Shown here in pieces: positions 7,816-16,027 of a stretch of DNA of 64,000 bases. Both the position numbers and the translations under genes were made by a program. The notes beneath the pieces are model-generated. The model saw only the letters and a list, made by a program, of their open reading frames with translations, had not been told where the DNA came from and made no database searches. The stretch is taken from NCBI GenBank assembly GCA_900290245.1, contig OKRB01000002.1:12463-76462 (forward strand), in the 5' to 3' direction. How positions within the stretch are numbered: position 1 is the stretch's first letter; the number at the start of each line of letters is the position of its first letter. This stretch comes from Candidatus Sulfuritelmatomonas gaucii (GTDB taxonomy: Bacteria > Acidobacteriota > Terriglobia > Terriglobales > Acidobacteriaceae).

Positions 7816-8099
7816 GGCTCGGCATCGTGCGCGGACACATCACCTTGACTCCGGCGGTTGAGTCGTTTCACTCGCGGACGCTCGCCATCCTTGAGCCGGT
7901 TACGATACAGAATTTGCGGGCGAAGAACGGGCAGGGCGGTGGCAAGGCGCTGATCGCGATCGACGAGCTCGGAGCAGCGACGGGCCAGATGGTGGCATTC
8001 ACCGAGGGGCGCGAGGCGGCGAATCCTTTTTATCCCGCGCCGGTGCCCGTGGATGCGTACCTGGCGCTGATTGTCGATACGGTTGACGTTGCGCAATAG
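7812..8099 (+). CDS. BMC-P shell pentamer protein (copy 3)
   Basis: This 95-aa EutN/CcmL-family protein starts MRLGIVRGHITLTPAVESF and ends AYLALIVDTVDVAQ. Its opening is more diverged than in the other two copies, but the family turn GAATGQMVAFTEG is clear. A strong ribosome binding site (AAGGAG) lies inside the end of copy 2. Separate pentamers may occupy different vertices or offer mixed assembly. Confidence 0.92.
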   Translation: MRLGIVRGHITLTPAVESFHSRTLAILEPVTIQNLRAKNGQGGGKALIAIDELGAATGQMVAFTEGREAANPFYPAPVPVDAYLALIVDTVDVAQ

Positions 8100-8129
8100 A
8101 GAGTTTTGATCGGATTCCGAGGTGAGGAA

Positions 8130-9239
8130 GTGAAGCACGGAGAAAAGAGCATCGATCTGGGCAGCCGCAAGCTTGTGGCGATGCGCGATGTGCAGGATGC
8201 GCTGGCGGCGGGCGCTACCAGCATTGAAACGGCGGCGAATTGCGTGGTGACGCCTTCGGCCCGGGACTTCCTGCAGCAGCACGGCATCGAGCTGGTGATG
8301 GACAAGGCGGCGGATGCATCCGCTCCGGCTGCTTCGGACGATTATGCTTCAGCGCCCGCCGCAGTCAAGAGCCAGGCCGCTGTCAATCGCCGGCTGTTTA
8401 CCACGCCGGAAGCTGAAGAGATCAAGAAAGAGATCTGCTCAGTGGGCCGCAAGCTGTGGATGCGCCAGTTCGTTGACGGCAACGGCGGCAACATCTCGTA
8501 TCGCATCGGGCCGAATGAGGTGTTGTGCACGCCGACTCTGGTGAGCAAATACGACCTGACGCCCGAGGACATCTCGCTTACGGATCTTGAAGGCAATCAG
8601 ATTGCCGGTTCGAAGCCGCGGACCAGCGAGCTTCTGCTGCATCTGGAAATCTACAAGTCGGTGCCCGAGGCAAAGGCCGTCGTCCACTGCCATCCGCCGC
8701 ATGCCACGGCCTACGCCATCACCGGCCGCGTGCCGCCGAACATGATCATCCCGGAGTTTGAAGTTTTCGTGGGCAAGGTTGCGATTTCGCCCTACGAAAC
8801 GCCGGGGACGAAAGCGTTTGCTGAAACCGTTCTGCCTTACGTGCGCGAGCACAACACCGTGCTGCTCTCGAATCACGGCATCGTTTGCTGGGCCGATACG
8901 GTGACGCATGCGGAATGGTATGCGGAGGTGCTTGAGACATATTGCTGGACGTTGATGCTGGCCACGCAGCTGGGGGTGCCGATCTCAACCATCTCAGAGC
9001 AGCATGGCTCCGACCTGCTGGCGATCAAGAAGAAGCTCGGCCTGCCCGATATTCGCTTTGACACCTCGCGGATGAAGGAGTGCCAGCTCTCCGATCTCGA
9101 AGTTCCCGGCTCAATCGCATTGGAACCGACCCCGTGCGACGGGAACAACAGCAACGGCGGGAACGGCGGCGCTGACCTGGAATCGCTGGTGAAGGCGGTG
9201 ACGGACGCGGTGATGGAGGGGCTGGAAAACAGGGAATAG
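8130..9239 (+). CDS. Class II aldolase of the BMC, with N-terminal domain and C-terminal encapsulation peptide
   Basis: This 369-aa protein has a class II aldolase/adducin core (about residues 93-315) with the phosphate loop DGNGGNISYR, the zinc motif HCHPPHATAY and the late SNHGIVCW. It should cleave L-fuculose-1-P or L-rhamnulose-1-P to DHAP and L-lactaldehyde, feeding the neighbouring dehydrogenase. Stand-alone FucA/RhaD are 215-275 aa. The extra N-terminal ~55 residues include NCVVTPSARDFLQQHGIEL, resembling a short segment in some Eut proteins, then an Ala-rich linker. The C-terminus has an Asn/Gly linker and a helix LESLVKAVTDAVMEGL, a likely encapsulation peptide. GTG 8130 is chosen (GAGG 7 nt upstream); a TTG at 8106 is possible. 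The substrate cannot be decided from sequence alone. Confidence 0.88.
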   Translation: MKHGEKSIDLGSRKLVAMRDVQDALAAGATSIETAANCVVTPSARDFLQQHGIELVMDKAADASAPAASDDYASAPAAVKSQAAVNRRLFTTPEAEEIKKEICSVGRKLWMRQFVDGNGGNISYRIGPNEVLCTPTLVSKYDLTPEDISLTDLEGNQIAGSKPRTSELLLHLEIYKSVPEAKAVVHCHPPHATAYAITGRVPPNMIIPEFEVFVGKVAISPYETPGTKAFAETVLPYVREHNTVLLSNHGIVCWADTVTHAEWYAEVLETYCWTLMLATQLGVPISTISEQHGSDLLAIKKKLGLPDIRFDTSRMKECQLSDLEVPGSIALEPTPCDGNNSNGGNGGADLESLVKAVTDAVMEGLENRE

Positions 9240-9300
9240 GGATCAGGGAGTAGGGAATAGAAATACGGGACCAAGGGAACAAGGGTCCGAGGGAACAAGC
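9226..9300. repeat. Heptamer/octamer array at the aldolase stop codon
   Basis: Units AGGGAAT, AGGGATC, AGGGAGT, AGGGAAT continue into 8-bp units of the GGGAACAA type. The stop TAG of the aldolase lies inside the first unit, and the last residues (ENRE) are encoded by repeat-like DNA. Confidence 0.75.
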
Positions 9301-9341
9301 CAGCGACGGAGCATGGGAACGAAGCGCAACACAGAGCCACG

Positions 9342-10100
9342 ATGAAGGGTGCTGAACGGCAACTGAGAATCCGGCAGATGCTTGAGACCCGGGACTTCAT
9401 CGACTCGGAGACTCTTTGCCGCGAGCTGGACGCATCAGAGTCCAGCGTTCGCCGCGATCTCGACATCCTGGAACAGGAGGGCCTGCTGCGACGCGTCTAT
9501 GGGGGCGCGGTCGCGGTGCAGTCGCTGCCGGGCCGAGCATTCGACTACGCGGCAGAGAGCGTGCGCCTGAGCGAAGAGAAGGACCGCATCGGCAAGCTCA
9601 CGGCCGGCTTGATTGAAGACGGACAAACCGTGATCCTCGACGGCGGCTCGACCGTGGCCGCGGTGGCCCGCGAGCTGGCCTCGAAATCGCTACATATCGT
9701 CACGAATTCGCTGCCCATAGCGGAGACCTTTGAATCGCTGCGCAACATCGAGCTGACGCTCACCGGCGGCTATCTCGATCCGCGCCTGCGCGTGATGCTG
9801 GGTCCGTTTTGCGAGCAGATGCTCGGCGCTATTCGCGCCGATGCCGTGATCATGGGCATTGGCGGCATCACCGAAAGCGGAATCAGCAACAACAATACCC
9901 TTGTGGTTGGGTCGGAGCAGAAGATGATTGAGGTGGCGAGCCGGGTGATCCTCGTGGCCGACCACACTAAGTTTGGCCGGGGAGGCATGATTCCGGTGGC
10001 GCCGCTCAACGCTGCGCATGTCGTTGTGTCGGATGCGGGGCTCGGCTCGGAATACGTCGCGCTGCTGCGCGACAATGGCATTCAAGTGCTTCTGGCATAA
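9342..10100 (+). CDS. DeoR-family transcription regulator
   Basis: This 252-aa repressor-type protein has an N-terminal winged HTH (about residues 6-58, with SESSVRRDLDILEQEGLLRRVYGGA) and a C-terminal sugar-phosphate sensing domain containing VILDGGSTVAAVA, ADAVIMGIGGIT and VADHTKFGRGG. DeoR proteins typically repress sugar operons and release DNA on binding a phosphorylated intermediate. As the last gene of the BMC cluster it is the obvious candidate regulator of the compartment, sensing fuculose- or rhamnulose-phosphate or DHAP (inference). It lies 102 nt after the aldolase, separated by a repeat array. Confidence 0.9.
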   Translation: MKGAERQLRIRQMLETRDFIDSETLCRELDASESSVRRDLDILEQEGLLRRVYGGAVAVQSLPGRAFDYAAESVRLSEEKDRIGKLTAGLIEDGQTVILDGGSTVAAVARELASKSLHIVTNSLPIAETFESLRNIELTLTGGYLDPRLRVMLGPFCEQMLGAIRADAVIMGIGGITESGISNNNTLVVGSEQKMIEVASRVILVADHTKFGRGGMIPVAPLNAAHVVVSDAGLGSEYVALLRDNGIQVLLA

Positions 10101-10144
10101 TCGGAGCGGCTACCGAAGAGGATGGGACAACCGCAGGAAACCTG

Positions 10145-10774
10145 ATGCAAATTGACGCGCACGACGTTTTGATTGTTACCGATGTGCAGAATGATTTCTG
10201 CCCCGGCGGCACGCTTGCCGTTCCGCACGCCGACGAGGTGATCGCGCCGATTCATCGCGTCGCGCCACTCTTTGAGCACATCATTCTCACGCAGGACTGG
10301 CACCCGGCGAATCACACTTCCTTCGCGACGTCGCATCCCGGCAAGCAGCCGTTTGAGACCGTTGAGCTCGCTTATGGCGCGCAGACGTTGTGGCCTCCGC
10401 ACTGCGTGCAGGGCAGCGCCGGCGCGGAATTTCACCCCGCGCTCCACCTTCTGCAAGCGGAACTGATCCTGCGCAAGGGATTTCGCTCGCAGATCGATTC
10501 CTATTCGGCATTCTTTGAAAACGATCGAGCCACGCCGACGGGTCTTGCCGGTTATCTGCGGGAACGTGAACTGACGCGAGTCGTTCTTGCGGGGTTGGCC
10601 TATGACTATTGCGTCGGCTACTCCGCGCTAGACGCGCGGCGCCTCGGCCTGGAGGCATTTGTTCTGCGCGACGCCTGCCGCGCCATCGACCTGAACGGTT
10701 CGGCCGCCGCCATTGAGAACGAGTTTGCGAGCGCAGGCGTAACGGTCATCACATCGGCGAAGCTTTCCGGCTGA
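10145..10774 (+). CDS. pncA: Nicotinamidase
   Basis: This 209-aa isochorismatase-fold enzyme should hydrolyse nicotinamide to nicotinate in NAD salvage. The catalytic triad is visible: Asp in DVQNDFCPGG, Lys in LRKGFRSQIDSY and Cys in LAYDYCVGYSA. The metal-binding segment is QDWHPANHTSF. Length is typical of PncA. It starts 44 nt after the DeoR gene in the same direction and could be co-transcribed, but has no obvious link to the BMC beyond NAD supply. Confidence 0.93.
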   Translation: MQIDAHDVLIVTDVQNDFCPGGTLAVPHADEVIAPIHRVAPLFEHIILTQDWHPANHTSFATSHPGKQPFETVELAYGAQTLWPPHCVQGSAGAEFHPALHLLQAELILRKGFRSQIDSYSAFFENDRATPTGLAGYLRERELTRVVLAGLAYDYCVGYSALDARRLGLEAFVLRDACRAIDLNGSAAAIENEFASAGVTVITSAKLSG

Positions 10775-10829
10775 CGCCGCCTGACCTAAAATTGCTTAAG
10801 GCCTGCCGAACGAAAGAACCTCTCCGCGT

Positions 10830-11087
10830 ATGTCGCGCAACTTTTACATTCTCGCCGCCACACTTGGGTTCTTCGCTCTTGTCTCGGGGGGCATGACGCT
10901 GGTGCCTTCAAACTTTCAGCCGGGACTGCCGGCCAACGGCTCGCTGTGGCGCACACTTGCGCTCATTCTTCTTCTGGCGGCGCTGGCGTCGGCTCTGGTG
11001 GGTACCATGAGCAACCTTTTCGAGCAGGTGGACCGGCGCAGCGAAGAGACGCGCCGCACGGCGCGGAAGAGGCGGCGCGGCAAGTAG
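10830..11087 (+). CDS. Small two-helix membrane protein, unknown
   Basis: An 85-aa protein with two predicted membrane helices (about residues 6-26 and 42-63) and a strongly basic C-terminus (RRTARKRRRGK), which should lie in the cytoplasm. No family was recognised. It lies between pncA and queD on the same strand. Its stop is followed within a few bases by an octamer array. Confidence 0.6.
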   Translation: MSRNFYILAATLGFFALVSGGMTLVPSNFQPGLPANGSLWRTLALILLLAALASALVGTMSNLFEQVDRRSEETRRTARKRRRGK

Positions 11088-11090
11088 AGG

Positions 11091-11128
11091 CAGTGGGTCA
11101 GCAAGTCAGCAAGCCAGCGAGTCGGCCT
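11091..11128. repeat. Octamer array
   Basis: TCAGCAAG, TCAGCAAG, CCAGCGAG and TCGGC follow one another with an 8-bp step just after the stop codon at 11087. The same words occur inside lpxK at 14092-14131. Confidence 0.7.
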
Positions 11129-11223
11129 GACCCTGCCCTGGCAAAGCCAGAACGGGGCACCCGCGTCCGCAAATTAAAATGAGGGAGTGCGGTGCATCTC
11201 TCCCGCACGGGATCGAGCAGGCG

Positions 11224-11601
11224 ATGTACGAAGTTACCGTGGAGGCAGATTTTTCCTCCGGCCACTATCTCCGCAACTACCGGGGCAAGTGCGAGAACCC
11301 GCACGGGCACAACTACAAGGTGCGTATCACGCTGGCCGGCACTGAACTCGACGAAGCGGGCCTGCTGCTCGACTTCAAGCTGCTCAAGCAGGTGCTGCGG
11401 CCGGTGGTTGAACGCATTGACCACCAGATGCTCAACGACCTGGAACCATTCACCACGCTCAATCCGTCGGCCGAAAACATCGCAAAGTATTTTTACGACG
11501 AGACCAACCGGTCGCTGGCTAGCATCACTGCCGGCCGCGTGCGCGTAAAAGACTGCACCATCTGGGAGACGGACTCGACGACTGCGACTTATTTCGAGTA
11601 G
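11224..11601 (+). CDS. queD: 6-carboxytetrahydropterin synthase-like (QueD/PTPS family)
   Basis: This 125-aa protein of the 6-pyruvoyl-tetrahydropterin synthase family converts dihydroneopterin triphosphate to 6-carboxytetrahydropterin for queuosine and other 7-deazapurines. Zinc ligands are FSSGHYL and HGHNY, the nucleophile Cys is in GKCENPHGHNY, and the family DHQMLND and late TIWETDS are present. The ATG at 11224 is used because homologues begin with MYEVTVEADFSS; the GTG/ATG starts upstream add unrelated residues. No queC or queE is seen nearby. An 8-bp repeat array starts 4 nt after the stop. Confidence 0.9.
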   Translation: MYEVTVEADFSSGHYLRNYRGKCENPHGHNYKVRITLAGTELDEAGLLLDFKLLKQVLRPVVERIDHQMLNDLEPFTTLNPSAENIAKYFYDETNRSLASITAGRVRVKDCTIWETDSTTATYFE

Positions 11602-11605
11602 CTGC

Positions 11606-11663
11606 GGGGTGCTGGCTCGGATCGTTGGTTCGTTAGGGGGTTCGCTCGCGGGTTCGGTCGCCA
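11606..11663. repeat. Octamer array of TTCG words after queD
   Basis: TTGGTTCG, TTAGGGGG, TTCGCTCG and CGGGTTCG follow with an 8-bp step between the convergent queD gene and the secreted-protein gene that ends at 11668. Confidence 0.6.
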
Positions 11664-11667
11664 AACC

Positions 11668-12336
11668 TCAGTTCATCTCGCTTGACTTCGACTGCAGGTA
11701 CTTATTAAAGGGAACCTCAAAGGAGAAGAGCTCTTTGCCATCGGCGTCGCGCAGCTCGCGCACATAGAGCTTGGCGCCGACCAGCGGATTGCTCAAGCCG
11801 GAGACGTCGTAAAACAGGAATCCCGCGCGCGTGGTGTGCGGCTCAACCACAAGAGCCGAGTACTCGAATTCATCGAAGTCGGCCTCAATCTCCTTGTTGC
11901 TGCCCTTGGGCTTGGTGTGGATCGGCGGCAGCGGGCCGGGCAGGGGAATCTTGGATCCCTGGCGCTCCTTGCGCGTCATCAATCGCTCCACGTCCTCCGG
12001 CTCGGCTGCCTGGATGCGTTGGCCCTCCGCCGTCTCAAAAAGGATCCGCGCGTCGCGCAGCGAGATAGGGTGGTCTCCCTGGTTGGTCACAATGAGGCGA
12101 ACCGGCATCACGTCGTGGCCCAGGTAATCGACGCGGAAGATGGACCCTTTTTCCTTGGTGTCATAGGGCTCGACGGCGATGGCCACGTGTTCGTCAGGAT
12201 GCACTTCCACGGCCGGATAGGTGGTGGCAGCCTGCACCGGCGGCGAGACATGGTCGCCCGCCATGGCGGGCAGTGCCAGAAAGAGCAACAACCAAGGAAT
12301 CCGGGGCAAAGTTTTCACCGTGTCCGACTGTATCAT
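11668..12336 (-). CDS. Secreted protein of unknown function
   Basis: A 222-aa protein with an N-terminal signal peptide (hydrophobic IPWLLLFLALPAMAG, cleavage likely near residue 27). The mature part is soluble, with a segment RLIVTNQGDHPISLRDARI that reads like an immunoglobulin-like beta domain describing a non-structural extension. No catalytic motif was recognised. It is divergent from waaA. The 54-bp gap between them contains TTGACT (12341-12346) and a short inverted repeat GGTTAG/CTAACC (12358-12376). Confidence 0.7.
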   Translation of the reverse strand: MIQSDTVKTLPRIPWLLLFLALPAMAGDHVSPPVQAATTYPAVEVHPDEHVAIAVEPYDTKEKGSIFRVDYLGHDVMPVRLIVTNQGDHPISLRDARILFETAEGQRIQAAEPEDVERLMTRKERQGSKIPLPGPLPPIHTKPKGSNKEIEADFDEFEYSALVVEPHTTRAGFLFYDVSGLSNPLVGAKLYVRELRDADGKELFSFEVPFNKYLQSKSSEMN

Positions 12337-12390
12337 CTTGTTGACTGGGCACCCAATGGTTAGACCGGAGCTAACCCGTTTCGGTTACGT

Positions 12391-13704
12391 ATGCTCCTTC
12401 TTTTCTATAACGTTGTCTTGATGCTGGCACTGGTTGCCGGCGCGCCGTGGTGGCTTTGGCGCATTGCGACTACGCGCAAGTATCGCGAAGGGTTGCGGGA
12501 ACGCCTGGGCCGGGTTCCCAGGCGGCTAAGGCAAGGTTCCCTCCCCGACGCCGAGCGCCCGCTGATCTGGGTGCACGCGGTTTCTGTCGGCGAGGTGCTC
12601 GCGGTGACTCGCCTCGTTAAGGACCTTGACGTTGCGCTTCCCGGCTACGAGGTTGTTGTCTCAACCACCACCCGCACCGGCCAGGCGCTGGCTCGCGAGC
12701 GGTTTGGAGCCAACCGGGTGTTCTACTGCCCGCTGGACCTGCCGTGGGCCGTGAGCAACTATATGCGCGCTCTCAAGCCGAGCCTCCTGGTCCTGGCGGA
12801 ATCCGAGTTCTGGCCGAATTTGCTGGGCGGCTGCTTCCGGCGCGACATCCCAGTTGCGGTGGTGAATGCGCGCATCTCCAGCCGTTCGTTTCCGCGCTAT
12901 GAAAAGCTGCCCATTCTGTGGCGCCCGCTGCTGGGGCGGCTGAATTGCGTGCTTGCCCAAAGCCAGACCGATGCCGACCGGCTGGTGGCGCTCGGTTGCC
13001 GACCTGAGCGGGTATCGGTTGCCGGCAATCTCAAGTTCGACGTGCGCGTGCGAGAGGAGGCCGAAGCGACGCGGTTCCTCAAGTCGTTGACCGCCGGACT
13101 GCGGTTCGTAGTCGCAGGCAGCACGCTCGATGGCGAGGAAGCTGTGCTGATTGAAGATTGGCCTCGGATGCTTGTCGCCAATCCCAGGTTGGCGATGATT
13201 CTCGCGCCGCGCCATCCTGAGCGGTTCGACGCCGTTGCTGCGCTGCTGGAGAAATCGGGCAGATTGTGGTGCAGGCGGTCAGAGTGGAAGCCGAGACCGG
13301 CACGTCCGCTTCGGCCCGGGGAAATTCTGCTGCTCGACAGCATCGGCGAGTTGGCTTCGGTCTATTCGCTGGCGAGCGTTGCGTTCGTCGGCGGCAGCCT
13401 GGTTCCAGCCGGCGGGCATAATCCGCTGGAGCCGGCGCAATTCGGCGTGCCCATCGTGATGGGACCGCACTACGCGAACTTCATCGCCATCACCGACAGC
13501 CTGCGCAAAGCCAATGCGCTGCGCATCGCCGAAGTGGAAGATCTGGCCACGGCCCTGATCGCCCTCATCAACGATCGCGAGTTGGCAGTGGCTATGGGCG
13601 CGCGCGCCATCGAGGTTTTCGAGCGGCAGGCGGGAGCGACTGACCGCTGCGTGGCGGCTATTTGCAGATTGCTTGGGGTGAATGCGGCCGGAGAGCGCGG
13701 CTGA
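12391..13704 (+). CDS. waaA: 3-deoxy-D-manno-octulosonic acid (Kdo) transferase
   Basis: This 437-aa membrane-anchored GT30 glycosyltransferase adds Kdo to lipid A precursor. Residues 1-20 form a membrane anchor. The Kdo-transferase N-domain follows with LIWVHAVSVGEVLA and ESEFWPNLL, and the C-domain contains VGGSLVPAGGHNPLEPAQFGVP, the nucleotide-sugar binding part. Length is typical. The stop codon overlaps the start of lpxK (TGATG), a common waaA-lpxK coupling, and the pair places the organism among LPS-making Gram-negatives. Confidence 0.95.
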   Translation: MLLLFYNVVLMLALVAGAPWWLWRIATTRKYREGLRERLGRVPRRLRQGSLPDAERPLIWVHAVSVGEVLAVTRLVKDLDVALPGYEVVVSTTTRTGQALARERFGANRVFYCPLDLPWAVSNYMRALKPSLLVLAESEFWPNLLGGCFRRDIPVAVVNARISSRSFPRYEKLPILWRPLLGRLNCVLAQSQTDADRLVALGCRPERVSVAGNLKFDVRVREEAEATRFLKSLTAGLRFVVAGSTLDGEEAVLIEDWPRMLVANPRLAMILAPRHPERFDAVAALLEKSGRLWCRRSEWKPRPARPLRPGEILLLDSIGELASVYSLASVAFVGGSLVPAGGHNPLEPAQFGVPIVMGPHYANFIAITDSLRKANALRIAEVEDLATALIALINDRELAVAMGARAIEVFERQAGATDRCVAAICRLLGVNAAGERG

Positions 13705-14699
13705 TGAAGCGCGCAGAACGGCCGCTGCTTTGGCCGCTTGTGCCGGTCTACCGGCTCGGCTTGGCGCTGCGCGAGTTTGAGCTGCGCTCGGGGCTGAAGC
13801 CGGTGCGGCGTCTGCGGTGGCCGGTGATCAGCATCGGCAATCTGTCGACTGGCGGCTCGGGAAAGACGCCGCTGACGATTACGCTGGCGAGGGCGATTGC
13901 GGCGCGCGGCGTGTACGTGGATCTGCTTTCGCGCGGCTATGGCCGGTGCGGTAAAGCTGCCGCGCGTGTCGACTCCAACGCTACGGTGGCGGAGTTCGGC
14001 GACGAGCCGCTGGTGATTGCGCGCGAGGCCGGTGTGCCAGTGTATGTTGCGGCAGAGCGTTACGAGGCTGGGTTGATGGCGGAGGGAGCAAGTCTGCAAG
14101 ACAGCCAGTCAGCGAGTCAGCGAGTTGGCGTGCATCTTCTCGACGATGGGTTTCAGCATCGACAGCTTGCGCGCGATGTGGACATCCTGCTGCTGAGCCG
14201 CGCCGATTTGCACGACCATCTGCTGCCGGCCGGAAATCTTCGCGAAGCCTTGCACGCGGCGGAGCGCGCCGACGTGATTGCGATCCCTGCGGATGAAACG
14301 GATGTGGAGGCGGAGATCCGATCGCGCGGCTGGCGTGCCGAAGTCTGGCGCGTGCGGCGCAGGATGGATGTGCCGCAAGTCGATGGGCCGGTGTTTGCGT
14401 TTTGCGGCATCGCGCGGCCGGGGCAGTTTTTCGATGGACTGGAAGCGGCCGGAGCGAGGGTCGCCGCGCGGGTTGCGTTTCCCGATCATCACAACTATTC
14501 GGCGCGCGATCTCGAGCGGCTCGCGTCGCAGGCGCAAGCGGCCGGAGCTACGGCGCTGCTGACCACGGAGAAAGATCGTGTGCGGCTGGGAGCGAACGCG
14601 GCATCGCTGCCGATCAAGACTGTGACATTGCGGATCGAGGTTGAGGATGAAGCGGTAATCGTTGACTGGCTCCTGCGCTGCGCGGCAGTACAAGGATGA
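13704..14699 (+). CDS. lpxK: Tetraacyldisaccharide 4'-kinase
   Basis: This 331-aa inner-membrane kinase phosphorylates the lipid A disaccharide at the 4' position. The P-loop is GNLSTGGSGKTPL (about residues 45-57), and family motifs LSRGYGR and HLLDDGFQHRQLARD are present. The start is ATG 13704, overlapping the waaA stop. Between residues ~131 and ~143, just before VHLLDDGFQH, the chain reads ASLQDSQSASQRV, which family members lack as far as I can judge. This stretch is encoded by CAGCCAGTCAGCGAGTCAGC-type octamer repeat DNA and looks like an in-frame insertion of the intergenic repeat. The catalytic Asp motif after it is intact, so activity is probably kept. Confidence 0.93.
   Translation: MKRAERPLLWPLVPVYRLGLALREFELRSGLKPVRRLRWPVISIGNLSTGGSGKTPLTITLARAIAARGVYVDLLSRGYGRCGKAAARVDSNATVAEFGDEPLVIAREAGVPVYVAAERYEAGLMAEGASLQDSQSASQRVGVHLLDDGFQHRQLARDVDILLLSRADLHDHLLPAGNLREALHAAERADVIAIPADETDVEAEIRSRGWRAEVWRVRRRMDVPQVDGPVFAFCGIARPGQFFDGLEAAGARVAARVAFPDHHNYSARDLERLASQAQAAGATALLTTEKDRVRLGANAASLPIKTVTLRIEVEDEAVIVDWLLRCAAVQG
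14092..14131. repeat. Octamer repeat inside lpxK
   Basis: CAGCCAG, TCAGCGAG, TCAGCGAG and TTGGCG words with an 8-bp step lie in frame within lpxK. They resemble the intergenic array at 11091-11128. Confidence 0.65.
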
Positions 14700-14730
14700 A
14701 AACGCCTACCGTAGCCCAGCGTCGATTCGC

Positions 14731-15867
14731 TTACAGCCGCTCGTCCATCGGAATCCACGGCGAGGGATAGACGGGGCCGATGTATTCGGCGCGCGGGCGG
14801 ATCAGGCGGTTGTCGTCGAGCTGCTCGATCACGTGCGCGGCCCAGCCGGCAACGCGGCTCACGGCGAAGATCGGCGTGTAGAGATCGATGTCGATGCCCA
14901 GCGTGGCGTAGGTCGAGGCCGAATAAAAATCAACGTTGGCGTTCAGCTTTTTGTCTTTGTTGATGAAGAGCTCGATGGCGCGCGACATCTCGTACCACTT
15001 GGGATTTCCCGAATCTCTGCCCAATTGCTCGCTCATCTTGCGCAGGTGGGTGGCGCGCGGGTCCTCGGTCTTGTAGACGCGATGCCCGAAGCCGGAGATC
15101 TTCTGCTTGGCGGCAAGCATGTTCTTCACGTACTCCACCGGATCGCAGCCCTGCTTGTCGATGGTGAGCAGCAGGCGCATCACGCCTTCGTTGGCGCCGC
15201 CGTGCAGCGGGCCTTTCAGCGCGCCGATGGCGCCGGTGATGGCTGAATGGATGTCGGAGAGGGTTGCGGCGATGACGCGGGCGGCAAAGGTGGAGGCGTT
15301 CAGTTCGTGGTCGGCATGAAGAATGAGTGCAATATCCAACGTTCGTGTGGCTGTCTCCGAAGGCTTTACGCCATTCAGCATCCAGAGGAAATTGCCCGCG
15401 TGGGTGAGTGACCGGTCCGGCGGAACAATTTCCTTTCCCTTGCGCAGCCGGTCATAAATGGCCACGATCATGGCGATCTGCGCGGTCAGGTTATAAGCTT
15501 TGCGCACGTTGGCATCGTGCGAATTGTCCTTCTCATCGGCGTCGTAGAAGCTCAACGCCGACACCGTAGTTCGCAGCACTTCCATGGGCGTGGCCGAGGT
15601 AGGAAACGACCTCAGCAGGTCGATGATGCGCTGATCGAGCGACCGGGCCAGGGCGAGTTGCGAAGAGAATTCCCGCAGCGCCAGCTCATTCGGCAGAAAG
15701 CCGTTCCACAACAGGTAGGTGGTTTCCTCAAAGGTCGAGTGCTCAGCCAGCTCGTGAATGTCGATGCCGCGGTAGGAGAGGATCCCCGCTTCTCCATCGA
15801 TCCAGCAGATACCGGAGTTCGCGGCGACAACGCCTTCCAGACCCTTTCCTGCGACAGCGGTCGGCAT
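14731..15867 (-). CDS. gltA: Citrate synthase (type II citrate/2-methylcitrate synthase family)
   Basis: This 378-aa enzyme condenses acetyl-CoA (or propionyl-CoA) with oxaloacetate. Active-site segments are visible: ILHADHELNASTF, GPLHGGANEGV and GFGHRVYKTEDPRA. The short form (about 375 aa) matches the Gram-positive/archaeal-type synthases, which include both citrate and 2-methylcitrate enzymes; sequence alone does not separate them. The start is taken at ATG 15867 (GGGGAG 11 nt upstream); a longer in-frame start at 15957 adds 30 basic residues not typical of the family. No prp genes are adjacent, which slightly favours citrate synthase. Confidence 0.92.
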   Translation of the reverse strand: MPTAVAGKGLEGVVAANSGICWIDGEAGILSYRGIDIHELAEHSTFEETTYLLWNGFLPNELALREFSSQLALARSLDQRIIDLLRSFPTSATPMEVLRTTVSALSFYDADEKDNSHDANVRKAYNLTAQIAMIVAIYDRLRKGKEIVPPDRSLTHAGNFLWMLNGVKPSETATRTLDIALILHADHELNASTFAARVIAATLSDIHSAITGAIGALKGPLHGGANEGVMRLLLTIDKQGCDPVEYVKNMLAAKQKISGFGHRVYKTEDPRATHLRKMSEQLGRDSGNPKWYEMSRAIELFINKDKKLNANVDFYSASTYATLGIDIDLYTPIFAVSRVAGWAAHVIEQLDDNRLIRPRAEYIGPVYPSPWIPMDERL

Positions 15868-16027
15868 AGCCTTGGTTTCTCCCCTTCTTGTGGGCTGTTT
15901 GGCCGTTGCGGTGGACTTCCGGGCCGCGAAGAGGTCCGGCGCCAAAAAACACGCCAAAGACCTTTATAACTTAGCCGTTCCGTGCTTGTCACGGATTGCG
16001 GGACCGGACACCATCGGTCGTTGGCCA

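Noticed and set aside
54-10100. B12-dependent propanediol or ethanolamine compartment
   Set aside because: No diol dehydratase, ethanolamine lyase or adenosyltransferase gene is present; the signature enzyme is an aldolase.
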